From Owenweeksia sp048267305 (GTDB lineage: Bacteria; Bacteroidota; Bacteroidia; Flavobacteriales; Schleiferiaceae), in the NCBI GenBank assembly GCA_048267305.1, contig JBLWXT010000010.1, positions 68,631 through 132,630 on the forward strand: a stretch of 64,000 nucleotides of DNA, in the 5' to 3' direction. A program made the translations under genes and the position numbers. Position 1 is the stretch's first letter. The number at the start of each line of letters is the position of its first letter. Under the pieces are notes generated by a model. That model was not told the origin of the DNA and searched no databases. It worked only from the letters and a program-made list of their open reading frames with translations. This document shows positions 62,025-64,000 of the stretch, piece after piece.

Positions 62025-62561
62025 CTATTTTAATGATTGTGCAGAGCTCTTTTGATAACACAAAACATAAAAATCAAAAACCTCACTTCCTATTTGAAAT
62101 AGATGTTCTCCAACGTTTTTAAAGTTGTTTCTGTAATAAAACTTTAATGCTCTTTCATTCTGTTTTAAAACCGACAACCATATATATCTCTTGTCAGACT
62201 CGTTGAAAGATTGCATTAATTCGGCCATCAATAATTTTCCTATTTTTTTATCTAAAAACTCTTTTAAGACATAAATTTTCTGAAGCTGAGATGTGTTTTC
62301 GTCTGAAATAAATTCGGTTGTCGAATTTATTTTCAATTTGGCATAACCAACAGGGAGCCCATTCCAGAGCGCTATCCAATAACGATTACTTTCTTTCTGT
62401 AAACTCAGTCTTATTTTTGGGATATTAAAAGTCTGTTCGTGATAATGAAACAAATCCTTTTTGTCTTTGAAGTATTCAGAAAATGTTTCGGTAAAAGTAA
62501 TTCTCCCTAATAAGGCAATAAACTGGGCGTCTTCAAGGGTTGCTCTGCGTATCTTTATCAT
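62025..62561 (-). CDS. GNAT family N-acetyltransferase
   Basis: 178 aa. The N-terminal RRATLEDAQFIALLGRITF, the central LQKIYVLKEFLDKKIGKLLM (motif A with a DKKIGK variant of the pyrophosphate loop) and ALKFYYRNNFKNVG are GNAT hallmarks. Resembles the PaiA/YhfO group. Substrate unknown. Confidence 0.85.
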   Translation of the reverse strand: MIKIRRATLEDAQFIALLGRITFTETFSEYFKDKKDLFHYHEQTFNIPKIRLSLQKESNRYWIALWNGLPVGYAKLKINSTTEFISDENTSQLQKIYVLKEFLDKKIGKLLMAELMQSFNESDKRYIWLSVLKQNERALKFYYRNNFKNVGEHLFQIGSEVFDFYVLCYQKSSAQSLK

Positions 62562-62741
62562 GTTTCTGAAGTTATCGTTTCAAAAATGTCAAAATTAGTT
62601 AGTGGGTAATAGTCTAATTCCTTTTTCTATAAAGTTGTGTTAGTCCTCTGTCTAACAGTTTCATTGTATAGGACATAAAGCTGTTTTTCATTTCAGGGTT
62701 CTTCATTATTTATTTCATAATCAAGAGGCTTTATTAAGAGT

Positions 62742-63389
62742 CTATCTTCCTTGGAATTCGCTATTGATTTGTTCATATGTCAACGACTTATCCATGCTTT
62801 CATTCATCAACGATGCAATGGCTATTCCATGCACTCCAACAGAAAGTAAAGGGGCAATATCGTCTAAGCTGATACCTCCAATCACCAAAATTGGAATAGG
62901 TGGAGACCTGACTTGTTCCATACGGGAAATGAGGTTGGAAACCTGATCTAAAGACAAGAAGTCTGTAATCTCAGGTTTGGTGCGTGTTTTACGAAAAGTA
63001 CCCAAGCCAATGTAATCTGCCAATCCCTTTTGCTGGTGGATCTCAGCTTCCTTTTCATTATAAGCAGTGGCCCCTAAAATCTTGTTTTCTCCCAATTCTT
63101 TTCGGGCTGTTTCATGATCGATATCGCCATTCCCAAGGTGTACACCATCCGCATCAACTTCCAGTGCGATATCAAGATGATCGTTGATGATGAATGTTGC
63201 CTGATATTTTTTGCAGATGTTCCTGGTCTCCATTGCAATGGAGAGCATCAGCGATTTTTCTATGTTTTTCAACCTGAGCTGTACTAGGTCAGCCCCTGCT
63301 TTACATGCTTCCAAGGCGAGTTGCTGATGAGATTTACCCTGCATGTCCTGGGTGATGTAGTGGATTCTTGAAATGTTTTTTTCTGACAT
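62742..63389 (-). CDS. thiE: Thiamine phosphate synthase
   Basis: 215 aa TIM-barrel enzyme joining HMP-PP and thiazole phosphate. Motifs: QLRLKN, FIINDHLDIALEVDADGVHLG, GLGTFRKTRTK (GP.F.T.TK variant) and VIGGISLDDI. Full length. Starts 3 bp after the thiD fragment, so the two were one operon. Confidence 0.92.
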   Translation of the reverse strand: MSEKNISRIHYITQDMQGKSHQQLALEACKAGADLVQLRLKNIEKSLMLSIAMETRNICKKYQATFIINDHLDIALEVDADGVHLGNGDIDHETARKELGENKILGATAYNEKEAEIHQQKGLADYIGLGTFRKTRTKPEITDFLSLDQVSNLISRMEQVRSPPIPILVIGGISLDDIAPLLSVGVHGIAIASLMNESMDKSLTYEQINSEFQGR

Positions 63390-63392
63390 ACG

Positions 63393-63926
63393 CTAAGTGT
63401 TTAAAGGGATTTGACCAAGCAGTGAAGAGCTGCTCAATATATATTTTTGTAACAGGTCTTTGGCTTTATGCCAGGCACTCAAAGGGTCAAGTCCAGATGC
63501 AATGCCAGCCGTAATTGCGGATGAAAGTACACAGCCTGTTCCATGCTTATCATAACCAATAAGCTTGTCTGAGTATAGATTATGAACTTTGTTGTTCCAC
63601 CACAGCTTATCCATTATTTTTTCATCACTTTCGCTTGCTGATTTAAGTAGAATATCCGCCTTATAATCTTTATCCTGAAGAGGTGCATTACCCCATAGTC
63701 TTTTGTATTCTTGGAGGTTAGGAGTTACAAGATCAATATGATCAAGTATATAGGTAAGTTTTCCTTCATCTACTGTCTTCCAGAAATCGAAACCTCCTGA
63801 ACTCCTGAAAACAGGATCCCAAATAATGGGAAGATTTTTGTAGCGGCTCCTCAGATGAATTACAATTTCTTCTAGAGACTCAGCATTCTGAGTAATGCCA
63901 ATTTTTACTGCTGAAATTTCATGGGG
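63393..63926 (-). pseudogene. thiD: 5'-truncated thiD (HMP/HMP-P kinase)
   Basis: About 178 codons with ThiD similarity: ISAVKIGITQNAESL, IIWDPVFRSSGG, HIDLVTPNLQEYKRLWG and the catalytic YDKHGTGCVLSSAI. The frame is blocked by a TGA at 63927-63929 right where similarity stops, and the N-terminal 70-80 residues are missing. The adjoining DNA looks like an insertion-sequence end. Restart at the ATG at 63614 would leave only 73 residues and could not be active. Confidence 0.75.
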
Positions 63927-64000
63927 TCACCTAAATTTTATGGGGAGAAGTCAGTATAAAGTACTTTGGCCGGCAAAAAATAATGGAAATAGATAAGCAG
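63927..64000 (+). mobile_element. Probable left end of an insertion sequence
   Basis: Begins where thiD similarity ends. Contains partially repeated words (ATGGGGTCA, ATGGGGAGAAGTCA) as IS ends often do, and an ATG at 63983 starting MEIDKQ that could be a transposase. The family cannot be told from 74 bp. Confidence 0.4.

Noticed and set aside
62618..62710. 30-codon minus-strand ORF after thiE
   Set aside because: No similarity recognised, no promoter, and length within chance expectation.

Overview
The window reads as a Bacteroidota chromosome, most likely a marine Flavobacteriales-type organism. This rests on the type IX secretion (T9SS) sorting domains, a PorP/SprF protein paired with a CHU_C-tailed adhesin, an RteC protein, absence of Shine-Dalgarno-like leaders, and promoter -7 boxes of the TAnnTTTG/TAnnTTCG kind. 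No species can be named from the sequence alone.

Positions 1-32215 are ordinary core genome. From left to right: an MscS-like fragment and an outer-membrane barrel; rsmA-mgtE; a TPR histidine kinase; an M3 peptidase; a DinB-like protein; a T9SS adhesin with its PorP/SprF partner (unusually fused to a SPOR domain); a DgkA-GAF pair; a MacB-like permease; purH followed by a complete rod-shape operon mreB-mreC-mreD-pbp2-rodA; a DUF2071 protein; a methyltransferase; an Lnb-type DUF4105 protein; a copper-type P-ATPase; an Mla-type lipid transport operon (mlaE-mlaF-mlaD); and a BaiN-type flavoprotein. Positions 32398-45236 hold an M14 carboxypeptidase, two very large T9SS-exported repeat proteins (FN3/PKD and Cys-rich PKD), and a peptidoglycan-binding GH19 hydrolase.

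At 45412-45430 a 19-bp fragment identical in form to the 3' end of a tRNA-Pro (minus strand) follows a strong terminator. Everything to its right looks accessory. First comes a compact cassette of unknown function: a small HTH-like protein, a conserved unknown protein, DUF5675 and two holin-like proteins. Next is about 1.15 kb of structured non-coding DNA, then an HxlR/metallo-hydrolase pair with a clear promoter/operator.

A leftward gene run from 60507 to 50001 follows. It starts with a mobile-element replication module (HTH, DnaD-like, DnaC-like). It continues with an AbiE toxin-antitoxin pair and then a tightly overlapping operon hsdS-ptuA-ptuB-hsdM-PLD nuclease. That operon merges the methylation half of a type I restriction system with Septu-like PtuAB and a phospholipase-D-type nuclease, and no hsdR is present. 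This composite defence operon is the most interesting system in the window.

Right of it lie RteC, two GNAT acetyltransferases, thiE, and a thiD whose 5' half is missing where what looks like an insertion sequence begins, at about 63927.
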